DNA from: Streptomyces caelestis
GTDB taxonomy: Bacteria > Actinomycetota > Actinomycetes > Streptomycetales > Streptomycetaceae
NCBI RefSeq assembly: GCF_001279005.1
Contig: NZ_LGCN01000252.1
Span: forward strand, 1-20,313
Reading direction: 5' to 3'
DNA length: 20,313 bases
Part shown: positions 8,588-16,675 of the stretch, in pieces
Position numbering within the stretch: position 1 is the stretch's first letter
Layout of the letters: every line of letters starts with the position of its first letter
Made by a program: the position numbers and the translations under genes
The notes under the pieces: generated by a model
What the model was told of the DNA's origin: nothing
Databases searched by the model: none
Seen by the model: only the letters and a program-made list of their open reading frames with translations

Positions 8588-10402
8588 TCACCCCGGATAG
8601 ACCGGCGCGGTCCCCTCCTCCGTCACCTTCTGCCACTGCGCCCCCGAGGGCAGCCGTACGATCCCGTCCACCGAGTAGGCGGTCAGCGGCGCCTGCTCGT
8701 CCTCGGAGGCGGTGACGGCCTCGACGCCGGTCAGGGCGGCGGGCGCCGGCACGTCCGGCGTGGAGCCGTCGACCTCGACGTACTTCATCTGCTCCACGCC
8801 TCCCTGCTCGCGACCGACCACCACGAGCCGGCTGTCCCCGGCCCAGGACATGGCCGTGACCTGCTCCAGCTCCGGAGTCGCGGAGCGCGGGTCCAGCACG
8901 GTGACCGTCGGCCGCTCGCCCGTCCCGCCGTTCCGGTCGATCCGCCCGATCACCAGAGAACTCCGGCCGTCCTTCTCCACGACGAGCGCGATCCGCACCC
9001 CGTCGGCGGCCACCCGGACCGCCCGCACACGGCCGTCCAGCCCCGGTGTCCGTACCTGGACCGGCTCCCCCTCGCCGTCCTCCAGGAGGTACAGCCGCGG
9101 GTCGGTGGGGTCGCTGTCGGCCACCCACAGCCCGCCCTGCGCGTCCCAGCTGGGCGTGGTCAGCCTGTCCTCCTCGGTCTCGCCCGTGCTGCGCAGCACG
9201 GGCTCCTCGGAGGAACTCCCCGACGCCAGCGAGGCGACGAACAGCGACTTGCCGTCGATGGCGACCCCGGCCGCGGTCCGCTCGTCCCGGGCGACCGCCA
9301 CCGACCGCAGCGCCTTCTCGCCCTCGCCCAGCGCCCCGGGCACCGGCGCGGGCTCGGTGTCGCCGCTTCCCGCGGTGATCCGCACGAGCCGGCCCTCGCC
9401 GTCGACGAAGTACAGGTAGTCGGGCCGGCCCAGCGCGCCCCGGGTGGCCACGGTCTCGGCGCCCTCCTGGGCGAGCGAGCACAGCTGCCCGCCGCCGGCC
9501 CGCAGCTCGACCTCGTCCACCGCGGGGCTGAGCGTGCGCAGCGTGAACAGCAGCTGGGCCGCCATCTCCTCGCACCGGCCGGTGCCGATCTCGGCCGCCT
9601 TGTCGTTGAGCGGCACGGTCAGCCTGCCCCGGTCGTCCGGGGTCAGCGGGCTGGCGCCCTTCCGCAACGCCGTCCCCTCGGGGAAGCCGGTCCTGACGGC
9701 GGGGTCCAGCCAGGCCGTGGGCCCTTCGATGAGGGAGCGCACCATCTGGGTCGTGGGGTCCACGTGACTGCGCACATAGACGGGGTCGGCGACCGTCATC
9801 GGCGGCGATCCCGCGTCGTCCGCGGCGAAGTAGTACTTGTTGACGGACATGTAGTTGCGCTGGAAGTCCGACTTGCCCATGACGACGCCCTGCGGCACCG
9901 CGTCGATGCGCCACTGCTCGCTCTTGGCGTCCCTCGTGAGATGCACCAGCTCGTCGTAGGAACCGGAGGCCGGCGTGTACGACTGCTGCGCGTCCACCGT
10001 GGCGACCTTGGTCCCGGTCAGCGTGTAGGACAGGGAGCCCGTGTCCTGCCGGTCCGGACGGTCGGCCTGGGCGCCCGGCCCGTCCGACAGCACGGTGGTG
10101 GACAGCTCCGGCCTCCAGGTCCTCGCCGCCTCACGGGTCAGGTACTGGCGCGCGGTCTTGTAGTCGGGGTCGTCACTGGTCAGCGCCTCCAGGAAGCCCT
10201 GCACGATCTGCGTGGGGGTGGCGTCCTCGCTGGGCGGCATGGCGAACACCCGCACCTGTGCGTCCTGCCGCGGCGTCGACTCGACGCCCCGCAGATCCCC
10301 GTTGTCGGGCATCGAGGCGCACCCGGCCAGCAGAACGATCCCACTGGCCGCGTACGCCACCGTCCGCACCGGCGCCCCCCGGCCGCGCTCACCGCCGCCC
10401 AC
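8588..10402 (-). CDS. lpqB: Lipoprotein LpqB, partner of the MtrB sensor kinase
   Basis: LpqB is an outer-face lipoprotein that, in mycobacteria, interacts with the extracellular domain of MtrB and affects MtrA phosphorylation. The 604-residue protein begins with a short signal peptide and a clear lipobox LAGC at residues 25-28, with C28 as the predicted lipidated residue. A GerMN-type domain spans roughly 205-305 (MVRSLIEGPTAWLDPAV and following). The remainder, about 320-604, has the repeating strand pattern of a beta-propeller (DAQGGLWVADS, MSWAGDSRLVVVGRE). I chose GTG at 10400-10402 because GGGGAGG stands just upstream and it leaves a normal-length signal peptide. It overlaps the mtrB 3' end by 14 nt, so the two are probably translationally coupled. 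Confidence 0.95.
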   Translation of the reverse strand: MGGGERGRGAPVRTVAYAASGIVLLAGCASMPDNGDLRGVESTPRQDAQVRVFAMPPSEDATPTQIVQGFLEALTSDDPDYKTARQYLTREAARTWRPELSTTVLSDGPGAQADRPDRQDTGSLSYTLTGTKVATVDAQQSYTPASGSYDELVHLTRDAKSEQWRIDAVPQGVVMGKSDFQRNYMSVNKYYFAADDAGSPPMTVADPVYVRSHVDPTTQMVRSLIEGPTAWLDPAVRTGFPEGTALRKGASPLTPDDRGRLTVPLNDKAAEIGTGRCEEMAAQLLFTLRTLSPAVDEVELRAGGGQLCSLAQEGAETVATRGALGRPDYLYFVDGEGRLVRITAGSGDTEPAPVPGALGEGEKALRSVAVARDERTAAGVAIDGKSLFVASLASGSSSEEPVLRSTGETEEDRLTTPSWDAQGGLWVADSDPTDPRLYLLEDGEGEPVQVRTPGLDGRVRAVRVAADGVRIALVVEKDGRSSLVIGRIDRNGGTGERPTVTVLDPRSATPELEQVTAMSWAGDSRLVVVGREQGGVEQMKYVEVDGSTPDVPAPAALTGVEAVTASEDEQAPLTAYSVDGIVRLPSGAQWQKVTEEGTAPVYPG

Positions 10403-12566
10403 GTGAAGCCTCCCCGTCCGTGTCCGCATCCCGCGTCCCGCTCCGACCGCCCTCGCCACCGGCCGCCCCGGCCCCGCGCTCCGGACCCCGGTCACGGTCG
10501 TCGTCCGCCCCCGGCCCCGCACCGTCGACGGCCTCCGGCACCCCGTCGGCGTCGTCCGCGTTCCCGCTCTGCGTCCCGGACGCCGTCCGCGTACCGCCCG
10601 TTCGTGCCGGCGGGGCGGGCCGGGCCACCACGCGTGCCCCGTTGCCGGGCAGCGCGGTGGGGTCGGCCGTCGGGGTGACGGTCGCCGGCCTCAGCGCGAA
10701 CGGATCCCGCGTCGCACCGTCGGCGCCCGCCTGCCGCGCCGACACCGTCGCGCGCTTCTCGCCGTCCCCGCCACCGCGCGGCAGGCCGGCGTCGTCCGGC
10801 CCCCGGTCGCGCCGCGAGTCCTTGGGCTCCAGCGGTATCGGCGACCCCCTCAGCGGCTCGTCCGCGGTCCTGGGCAGCGTCAGCCGGAACTGCGAGCCGC
10901 CGCCCGGCTCGCCCCACGCCTGGAGCCAGCCGCCGTGCAGCCGCGCGTCCTCCAGGGCGATGGACAGCCCCAGCCCCGTACCGCCGGTGGTACGCGCGCG
11001 TGCCGGGTCGGCCCGCCAGAAGCGGCTGAAGACCCGGGTCGCCTCACCGGGCTTGAGCCCGACGCCGTAGTCGCGCACCGCCACCGCGACCGCCCCGCCG
11101 GCCGCGGCGAGCTTGACGACGACGTCCTTGCCCTCGCCGTGCTCCACCGCGTTGACGACCAGGTTCCGCAGCACGCGCTCCACGCGCCGCGCGTCGGCCT
11201 CGGCGACGACGGGCTGCTGGTCGCCGACGACCCTGATCCTCGTGCCCTTGCGCTCGGCGAGCGGCTCCGCCCCGCTGACCACCCGCCGCACGACCTCGCG
11301 CAGGTCTATCGGCTCCGCCTCCAGCGCCGCCGCGCCCGCGTCGAAACGGCTGATCTCCAGCAGGTCCGCGAGCAGCGACTCGAACCGGTCCAGCTGGTCG
11401 GCGAGCAGCTCCGCCGACCGCGCGGTCACCGGGTCGAAGTCCTCCCGCGCCTCGTGGATGACGTCCGCGGCCATCCGCACCGTCGTCAGCGGCGTGCGCA
11501 GCTCGTGCGACACGTCCGACACGAACCGGCGCTGCATCCGCGACAGGTCCTCGAGCTGGTTGATCTTCAGCTGGAGGTTCTGCGCCATCTTGTTGAAGGC
11601 CTCGCCGAGCCGCGCGATGTCGTCCTCGCCGGTGACCTTCATCCGTTCCTGCAGCCGCCCCGCGGACAGCCGCTCGGCGATCCCGGCCGCCATCCGCACC
11701 GGCGTGACGACCTGGCGCACCACGAGCCAGGCGATCGCCCCGAGGAGGACGACGACGAACAGCCCGGCGGTCGCCAGGGTGCCCTTGACCAGGCTCAGCG
11801 ACTTCTCCTCCTGGGTGAGCGGGAAGAGGTAGTACAGCTGGTACGGGTCCCTGTTGGGGTCGTTGACCTGCTTGCCGATGACCAGGCCGGGCTGGGAGTC
11901 CTTCTTGGTGTCGTAGACGATGCGCGTGTAGCTCTGGGCCGCCGACCCGCTGGCGTCGATCCTCTCCCGCAGCGCAGCCGGCACACTCGCCGTCGGATTG
12001 ACCTGACCGGAGGCGCGCGGTCCGCGCCCGCTGCCGCTCTCGTCGCCCGCGGGCAGCGTCACCACGTCGAAGGCGCCCTGTCCGCCGCTGGAAAGCGATT
12101 CCACGAGATCGCTCATCCACTGGATGACGCTCTGCGAGGGACGGCCGTCCGCCGCGGCGCCGTCGTCGCCCGTGACGCTCACGGCCTCCTCGGCCTGCTG
12201 TTTGGCCACCGCGAACCCGCCGGTGGCCTGGCTCTGCGACGCCTTCACCTTGGCGTCCAGCAGACCGTTGCGCACCTGGCCGATGACGACGAAGCCCAGC
12301 AGCAGGACCACGCCCAGCGACATCAGCAGCGTGGTGACGACGACCTTGAGCTGGATGTTGCGCCGCCACAGCCGCATGACGGGCAGCAGCGGCCGGCGCA
12401 CCCAGCGCACGAACAGCCGGATCACCGGGCTGCCCTGGACCCCGCCCTGCAGCAGCCCGCCGTCGAGCAGGCGCCCCCAGCGGGAGCCCCGGGTCTTCCG
12501 GCCGACAGGCCGCCCCGGACGCCCTCCGGACCGGCCGGACGCCGAAGCGGCACTGTCCCCGGACAT
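10389..12566 (-). CDS. mtrB: Sensor histidine kinase MtrB
   Basis: MtrB is the membrane sensor kinase that controls MtrA, an actinobacterial regulator of cell-wall remodelling, division, and in Streptomyces development and antibiotic production. The 725-residue protein has transmembrane helices at about 73-95 and 264-284, enclosing an extracytoplasmic sensor domain. HAMP follows at about 285-338, then the phospho-acceptor H354 in SHELRTP. The ATPase domain has its N box NLVVNAVEHG (468-477), DYGVGL (499-504) and GGTGLGLSI (528-536). A Gly/Arg-rich basic segment precedes the first helix, and a disordered tail of about 150 residues follows the kinase core. ATG at 12564-12566 starts one base after the mtrA stop; a GTG at 12597-12599 is an alternative start overlapping mtrA. 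Confidence 0.97.
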   Translation of the reverse strand: MSGDSAASASGRSGGRPGRPVGRKTRGSRWGRLLDGGLLQGGVQGSPVIRLFVRWVRRPLLPVMRLWRRNIQLKVVVTTLLMSLGVVLLLGFVVIGQVRNGLLDAKVKASQSQATGGFAVAKQQAEEAVSVTGDDGAAADGRPSQSVIQWMSDLVESLSSGGQGAFDVVTLPAGDESGSGRGPRASGQVNPTASVPAALRERIDASGSAAQSYTRIVYDTKKDSQPGLVIGKQVNDPNRDPYQLYYLFPLTQEEKSLSLVKGTLATAGLFVVVLLGAIAWLVVRQVVTPVRMAAGIAERLSAGRLQERMKVTGEDDIARLGEAFNKMAQNLQLKINQLEDLSRMQRRFVSDVSHELRTPLTTVRMAADVIHEAREDFDPVTARSAELLADQLDRFESLLADLLEISRFDAGAAALEAEPIDLREVVRRVVSGAEPLAERKGTRIRVVGDQQPVVAEADARRVERVLRNLVVNAVEHGEGKDVVVKLAAAGGAVAVAVRDYGVGLKPGEATRVFSRFWRADPARARTTGGTGLGLSIALEDARLHGGWLQAWGEPGGGSQFRLTLPRTADEPLRGSPIPLEPKDSRRDRGPDDAGLPRGGGDGEKRATVSARQAGADGATRDPFALRPATVTPTADPTALPGNGARVVARPAPPARTGGTRTASGTQSGNADDADGVPEAVDGAGPGADDDRDRGPERGAGAAGGEGGRSGTRDADTDGEASRGRR

Positions 12567-12567
12567 G

Positions 12568-13257
12568 TCAGCTCGGTCCTGCCTTGTAGCCGACCCCACG
12601 GACGGTCACCACGATCTCCGGCTTCTCCGGGTCCTTCTCGACCTTGGAGCGCAGCCGCTGCACGTGCACGTTCACCAGCCGGGTGTCCGCCGCGTGGCGG
12701 TAGCCCCAGACCTGCTCCAGCAGCACCTCACGCGTGAACACCTGCCACGGCTTGCGGGCGAGCGCGACCAGCAGGTCGAACTCCAGCGGCGTCAGCGCGA
12801 TCGACTGCCCGTCCCGCTTCACGGAGTGCCCGGCCACGTCGATCACCAGGTCGCCGATGGCGAGCTGCTCCGGCGCCGGCTCCTCCGACCTGCGCAGCCG
12901 CGCCCGGATACGGGCCACCAGCTCCTTCGGCTTGAACGGCTTGACGATGTAGTCGTCGGCCCCGGACTCCAGGCCCACCACGACATCGACGGTGTCGCTC
13001 TTCGCCGTCAGCATCACGATCGGCACCCCGGACTCCGCCCTGATCAGGCGGCACACCTCGATGCCGTCCCGGCCGGGCAGCATCAGGTCCAGGAGTACCA
13101 GATCGGGCTTGGCCTCACGGAAAGCGGCCAGCGCCTTGTCGCCGTCGGCTACGAAAGACGGCTCAAAACCTTCACCGCGCAACACGATGCCGAGCATCTC
13201 GGCCAGTGCGCTGTCGTCGTCGACGACAAGGACTCGTCCCTTCATAAACGACATCAT
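12568..13257 (-). CDS. mtrA: Response regulator MtrA (OmpR/PhoB family)
   Basis: MtrA is the DNA-binding response regulator paired with MtrB. The 229-residue protein has a receiver domain with D13-D15, phospho-acceptor D57 (LVLLDLMLPGRDG), T84 and K106. The winged-helix output domain (about 130-225) contains LTPLEFDLLVALARKPWQVFTREVLL in its first half and the recognition region RHAADTRLVNVHVQRLRSKVE. Start codons at 13257, 13254 and 13245 all fit; the shortest begins MKGRVLVVDDD. I kept the longest, which begins 4 nt after the mtnA stop codon; none has a strong ribosome-binding site, so coupling to mtnA translation is plausible. A 10-bp tandem repeat with GTGACC cores lies just upstream. Confidence 0.97.
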   Translation of the reverse strand: MMSFMKGRVLVVDDDSALAEMLGIVLRGEGFEPSFVADGDKALAAFREAKPDLVLLDLMLPGRDGIEVCRLIRAESGVPIVMLTAKSDTVDVVVGLESGADDYIVKPFKPKELVARIRARLRRSEEPAPEQLAIGDLVIDVAGHSVKRDGQSIALTPLEFDLLVALARKPWQVFTREVLLEQVWGYRHAADTRLVNVHVQRLRSKVEKDPEKPEIVVTVRGVGYKAGPS

Positions 13258-13261
13258 CCCA

Positions 13262-14410
13262 TTAGCTCATCGTGACCTGGCGTGACCTGGCACACAGCGT
13301 GGCCAGGGCCTCGGTCGTCACGGGCGAAACGACACCTTCTTCGGTGACGATCGCCGTCACCAGCTCCGGCGGTGTCACGTCGAACGCCGGGTTGTACGCC
13401 TGGGTCCCCAGGGGCGCCACCGGGATCCCCCCTCCTGCTTCCGTTCCGGCCACCGGCGCCTGCGGTGCCGTGACCTCCGTCACCTCATGCCCGGGACGCT
13501 GCTCCACCTCGATGGACGCCCCGTCCGGCGTCCGGAGATCCACCGTCGTCACCGGTGCCACCACGATGAACGGCACATGGTGGTACCGCGCGAGCACCGC
13601 GAGCGGATAGCTCCCCACCTTGTTCGCCACCGAGCCGTCGGCCGCGATGCGGTCCGCGCCGACGAGCACCGCGTCCACCTCGCCCGCCGCGAACAGCGAT
13701 CCCGCCGCGTTGTCGGTGAGCAGGGTGTACGCCATGCCGGTGCGTGCCGCCTCGTATGCCGTCAGGCGAGCACCTTGCAGCAACGGACGCGTTTCGTCCA
13801 CCCACAGACGCCTGAGCCGCCCCACCCGGTGCGCCGCCAGCGCCACCGCGAACGCCGTCCCCTCGCCGCCCGACACCAGCGAACCGGTGTTGCAGTGCGT
13901 GAGGATCCGGTGCCCGCCGCCGGGCAGCAGTTCGTCGAGGAGCGCCAGCCCGTGCCCGGCCATCCGGGCACTGGCCTCGGCGTCCTCACGGTGCAGCTGC
14001 CGTGCCGCGGCCAGCGCGGCCCCGGCCGCCTGCCGGGTGTCCCCGCCGCGGGCGAGGACGGCCTGGTGGGCGGAGTGCGCCCGGCGTACGCCGACGGCGA
14101 GGTTCACCGCGGTGGGCCGGGCGCTCTCCAGCGCCGCCGCCGCGTCGTCCACGTCGTAGCCCCGTACGGCGGCGAGCGCGACACCGTAGGCTCCCGCGAT
14201 GCCCAGCAGAGGGGCGCCGCGCACGGCGAGCGAGCGGATCGCCTCCACCAGCGCCGGCGCATCCGTACAGACGAGTTCGACCTCCTCGGCCGGCAGCCTC
14301 GTCTGGTCGAGCAGGGTCAGGACGGGGCCTTCGGGGGGCTCTTCCCAGCGCAGCGCGGGGATCTCGGTCGGCCGGTTGTTGTCGCCGCTGTGCGCGTACT
14401 GATCAGCCAT
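13262..14410 (-). CDS. mtnA: S-methyl-5-thioribose-1-phosphate isomerase MtnA
   Basis: MtnA converts methylthioribose-1-phosphate to methylthioribulose-1-phosphate in the methionine salvage pathway. The 382-residue protein belongs to the eIF-2B alpha/MtnA fold. It carries the RGAP loop at 64-67, the catalytic cysteine C173 in ILTHCNTGSL, and the catalytic aspartate D253 in VGADRIAADGSVANKVGSY. The family C-terminal block YNPAFDVTPPELVTAIVTEEGVV is at 339-361. A Gly/Ala/Pro-rich stretch at about 311-335 looks a little longer than usual. ATG at 14408-14410 is supported by an AGGGGGCA sequence, though somewhat far upstream. It ends 4 nt before mtrA, so it is probably the first gene of the mtnA-mtrA-mtrB-lpqB unit. 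No other methionine-salvage gene is in the window. Confidence 0.95.
   Translation of the reverse strand: MADQYAHSGDNNRPTEIPALRWEEPPEGPVLTLLDQTRLPAEEVELVCTDAPALVEAIRSLAVRGAPLLGIAGAYGVALAAVRGYDVDDAAAALESARPTAVNLAVGVRRAHSAHQAVLARGGDTRQAAGAALAAARQLHREDAEASARMAGHGLALLDELLPGGGHRILTHCNTGSLVSGGEGTAFAVALAAHRVGRLRRLWVDETRPLLQGARLTAYEAARTGMAYTLLTDNAAGSLFAAGEVDAVLVGADRIAADGSVANKVGSYPLAVLARYHHVPFIVVAPVTTVDLRTPDGASIEVEQRPGHEVTEVTAPQAPVAGTEAGGGIPVAPLGTQAYNPAFDVTPPELVTAIVTEEGVVSPVTTEALATLCARSRQVTMS
13271..13290. repeat. Perfect 10-bp tandem repeat upstream of mtrA, candidate MtrA site
   Basis: The unit CGTGACCTGG occurs twice head to tail, giving two GTGACC cores with a four-base spacer. It lies inside the last codons of mtnA, 14-33 nt upstream of the mtrA start. 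OmpR-family regulators bind direct repeats spaced about one helical turn, and MtrA sites are reported with GTnAC-type half-sites. Autoregulation is therefore a reasonable guess, but binding is not shown by sequence alone. Confidence 0.45.
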
Positions 14411-14550
14411 GCAGCCAGTCTGCCCCCTGTCGCGCGGACAATTGAAGGTACGCAGCCCTCACCTCGGCAGGTCGGTCGACGACCACCCCATGGCACGATG
14501 GCTGCCAAGCCGCCGCCGCGACCGCGGACGGGCGCCGTGAAGGAGCGACG
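14411..14550. promoter_or_regulatory. Divergent promoter region between mtnA and the MoxR operon
   Basis: These 140 bases separate the mtnA-mtrAB-lpqB unit (minus) from the five-gene membrane operon (plus), so both promoters most likely lie here. AAGGAG at 14540-14545 is a strong ribosome-binding site for the plus-strand gene. TTGAAG around 14442 could be a -35 element on the plus strand, but I see no well-spaced -10. No operator is evident. Confidence 0.45.
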
Positions 14551-15912
14551 ATGAACGACACTCCGGGCTGGGCCTCGCCCGGATCCGCCCCGTCCGAGGG
14601 GCAGGGACCGGGCGCGTCCGGCCCTGCCGAGCCCGCCGGCCGTCCAGGCCCCCAGCACCCCGCAGACCAGCCCCAGCAGCCGGGCCAGGCCCCCCAGGAC
14701 CCGGGCGTGAAGTGGTCGAAGGAACAGCCGCCGCCCGGCCAGTGGTCCGCACCCACCGGCCCGCCCGGCCCCGCGGGCCCCGGCCGGACTCCCCCGCCCC
14801 CGCCGCCCGGCCCGGGCTGGGGCGCCCCGCCGCCCGGCGGCCCCGGCGGTTACGGCGGCGGGCACGGAGGGCACGGCGGACACGGCGGCTGGGGAGGCAA
14901 CTGGGGCGGCGGCTGGGGAGGCCCCCCGCCCGCGGCCAAGCCCGGCGTCATCCCGCTCCGCCCGCTCGGCGTGGGCGAGATCCTCGACGGCGCCGTCTCC
15001 ACCATGCGCACCTACTGGCGCACGGTCCTCGGCATCTCGCTGGCCGTCGCCGTCCTCACCGAGATCGTCGTCGTGCTGCTCCAGGGCCTCGCCCTGGACT
15101 CCTCCAGCACCGCGGTGCTCAACGACCCCAGCGCCACCCTCGACGAACTGACCGACGCCATGGGCGACTCGCTGCTCAACTCCGGCGTGGTCTTCCTGGT
15201 CACCCTGGTCGGCACCGTCGCCGCCACCGCCCTGCTCACGACCGTCACCAGCCGCGCGGTGCTCGGCAGGTCGGTCACCACCGGCGAGGCCTGGCGCGAC
15301 GCCCGCCCCCAGGTCGTCAAGCTGTTCGGCCTGATCTGTCTGCTGCTGCTGATCACCGTCGGCATCATGGCCGTCGGCGCGCTGCCCGGATTCCTCGTCG
15401 CCCTCACCGCGGGCGGCGGAGCGGGCGTCGCCCTCACCGTCCTGGGCCTGATCGGCGCCGTCGTCGTCACCGTGTGGCTCATGGTCCGCCTGTCGCTGGC
15501 CTCGCCCACCCTGATGCTGGAGAAGCAGGGCATCCTGAAGGCGATGAGCCGCTCCGCCAAACTGGTCCGCGGCTCCTGGTGGCGCGTCTTCGGCATCCAG
15601 CTGCTCGCGACGATCATCGCGAACGTCGTCGCGTCGATCATCGTCATCCCCTTCACCTTCCTCGCCGCGGCCGTCGGCGGCGACGGCGTCTCCGGCTTCC
15701 TCAACAGCGCCGGCGGCGACATGGGCTGGACGTTCCTCATCGTCAGCGGCATCGGCTCGGTCATCGGCGCCATGATCACGTTCCCGATCACGGCCGGCGT
15801 CACCGTGCTCCTCTACGTCGACCAGCGCATCCGCCGCGAGGCCCTCGACCTCGAACTGGCCCGCGTCGCCGGCGTCCAGGGCCACGGCCCCGGCGCCACC
15901 CCGGGGAGCTGA
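14551..15912 (+). CDS. Multi-pass membrane protein with GPDPase-type membrane domain
   Basis: The 453-residue protein opens with about 130 residues of Pro/Gly-rich, disordered sequence, including a His-Gly repeat. It then has a conserved membrane domain starting VIPLRPLGVGEILDGAVSTMRTYW. About six hydrophobic segments follow, roughly 156-180, 211-234, 257-285, 292-315, 346-375 and 393-425. This matches the membrane domain found fused to some glycerophosphodiester phosphodiesterases, but no catalytic phosphodiesterase domain is present, so enzymatic activity should not be assumed. The ATG at 14551 follows AAGGAG at ideal spacing. It is the first gene of a tight operon with DUF4129, DUF4350, MoxR and DUF58 genes, with 4 nt to the next gene. 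It probably acts as a membrane anchor or channel-like partner of that complex. Confidence 0.85.
   Translation: MNDTPGWASPGSAPSEGQGPGASGPAEPAGRPGPQHPADQPQQPGQAPQDPGVKWSKEQPPPGQWSAPTGPPGPAGPGRTPPPPPPGPGWGAPPPGGPGGYGGGHGGHGGHGGWGGNWGGGWGGPPPAAKPGVIPLRPLGVGEILDGAVSTMRTYWRTVLGISLAVAVLTEIVVVLLQGLALDSSSTAVLNDPSATLDELTDAMGDSLLNSGVVFLVTLVGTVAATALLTTVTSRAVLGRSVTTGEAWRDARPQVVKLFGLICLLLLITVGIMAVGALPGFLVALTAGGGAGVALTVLGLIGAVVVTVWLMVRLSLASPTLMLEKQGILKAMSRSAKLVRGSWWRVFGIQLLATIIANVVASIIVIPFTFLAAAVGGDGVSGFLNSAGGDMGWTFLIVSGIGSVIGAMITFPITAGVTVLLYVDQRIRREALDLELARVAGVQGHGPGATPGS
14842..14922 (+). repeat. His/Gly/Trp low-complexity coding repeat
   Basis: Codons 98-124 of the membrane protein encode repeated GGH units followed by GGW and GGN units (three GGH copies in a row). 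It lies in the soluble N-terminal tail, before the first membrane segment. It may be a flexible linker; the histidines could bind metal. Confidence 0.6.
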
Positions 15913-15916
15913 TGGC

Positions 15917-16675
15917 GTGACCGCCACGGGGGGAGTTCTCACATCCGTACAGGCGCTGCCCGCAGCCGCCGACACGGCCGTACGCCTGCTGCTGCGCGGC
16001 GACGACGAGCCGCCCGTCACCCTCCCGCGCGACCCCGCGCGGGAGGCGGCACGGCGCGAACTGTCCAAGGGCGTGTACCACGAGAACGACCCCAGCTGGT
16101 TCCAGCAGGCCCTCGACGCCTTCTGGGAATGGGTCGGCAAGCTGTTCGGCGCCGCCTCCACCGCCGCCCCCGGCGGCACACTCGGCCTGCTCGTCATCGT
16201 CGCGGCCGTGATCGCCGTCCTGGGCGCCCTGTGGTGGCGCCTGGGCACCCCGCGCCGCCGGCCGACCTCGGCCCCCGCCCTGTTCGACGACCGTCCCCGC
16301 AGCGCCGCCGAACACCGCTCGGCCGCCGAGGCGCACGCCGCCCAGGGCCACTGGAGCCAGGCCGTCCAGGAACGCATGCGGGCCGTCGTGCGCGCCCTGG
16401 AGGAACGCGCCCTGCTCGACCTCCGTCCCGGCCGCACCGCCGACGAGGCCGCCGCGGAGGCCGGCCGCGCCCTGCCCGCCCACACCGCCCGGCTGCACAC
16501 CGCCGCCCGCGCCTTCGACGACGTCACATACGGCGGCCGGGCCGCCACGGAGCAGTCGTACCGGCAGCTCGCCGAACTCGACCGCGACCTGGAACGCGCC
16601 ACACCACGCCTCGCGGCCGACGACAGCGACACCCCCAGGACGAAGGCCGACGCCCGCCAGGGAGCCGCCGGATGA
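15917..16675 (+). CDS. DUF4129 membrane protein
   Basis: The 252-residue protein has one clear transmembrane helix at about 88-108 (GTLGLLVIVAAVIAVLGALWW). It is preceded by a segment containing the conserved DPSWFQQALDAFWEWVGKLF (58-77). The cytoplasmic C-terminal DUF4129 domain covers about 125-230 (AEAHAAQGHWSQAVQERMRAVVRALEERA within it). The start is GTG at 15917, 4 nt after the previous stop, with GGGGAG upstream; the ATG at 15912 runs into a stop after two codons. DUF4129 proteins occur with MoxR ATPases, DUF58 proteins and sometimes transglutaminase domains, but no activity is known. The gene overlaps the next by ATGA. Confidence 0.85.
   Translation: MTATGGVLTSVQALPAAADTAVRLLLRGDDEPPVTLPRDPAREAARRELSKGVYHENDPSWFQQALDAFWEWVGKLFGAASTAAPGGTLGLLVIVAAVIAVLGALWWRLGTPRRRPTSAPALFDDRPRSAAEHRSAAEAHAAQGHWSQAVQERMRAVVRALEERALLDLRPGRTADEAAAEAGRALPAHTARLHTAARAFDDVTYGGRAATEQSYRQLAELDRDLERATPRLAADDSDTPRTKADARQGAAG

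Noticed and set aside
7986..9914. A 642-codon minus-strand frame across comF and lpqB
   Set aside because: It is an out-of-frame reading of lpqB and comF with Arg/Gly/Ala composition; the true frames show intact lipobox and ComF motifs.
14551..15912. Active glycerophosphodiester phosphodiesterase
   Set aside because: Only the membrane domain is present; I see no catalytic phosphodiesterase barrel or its His/Glu/Asp motifs.
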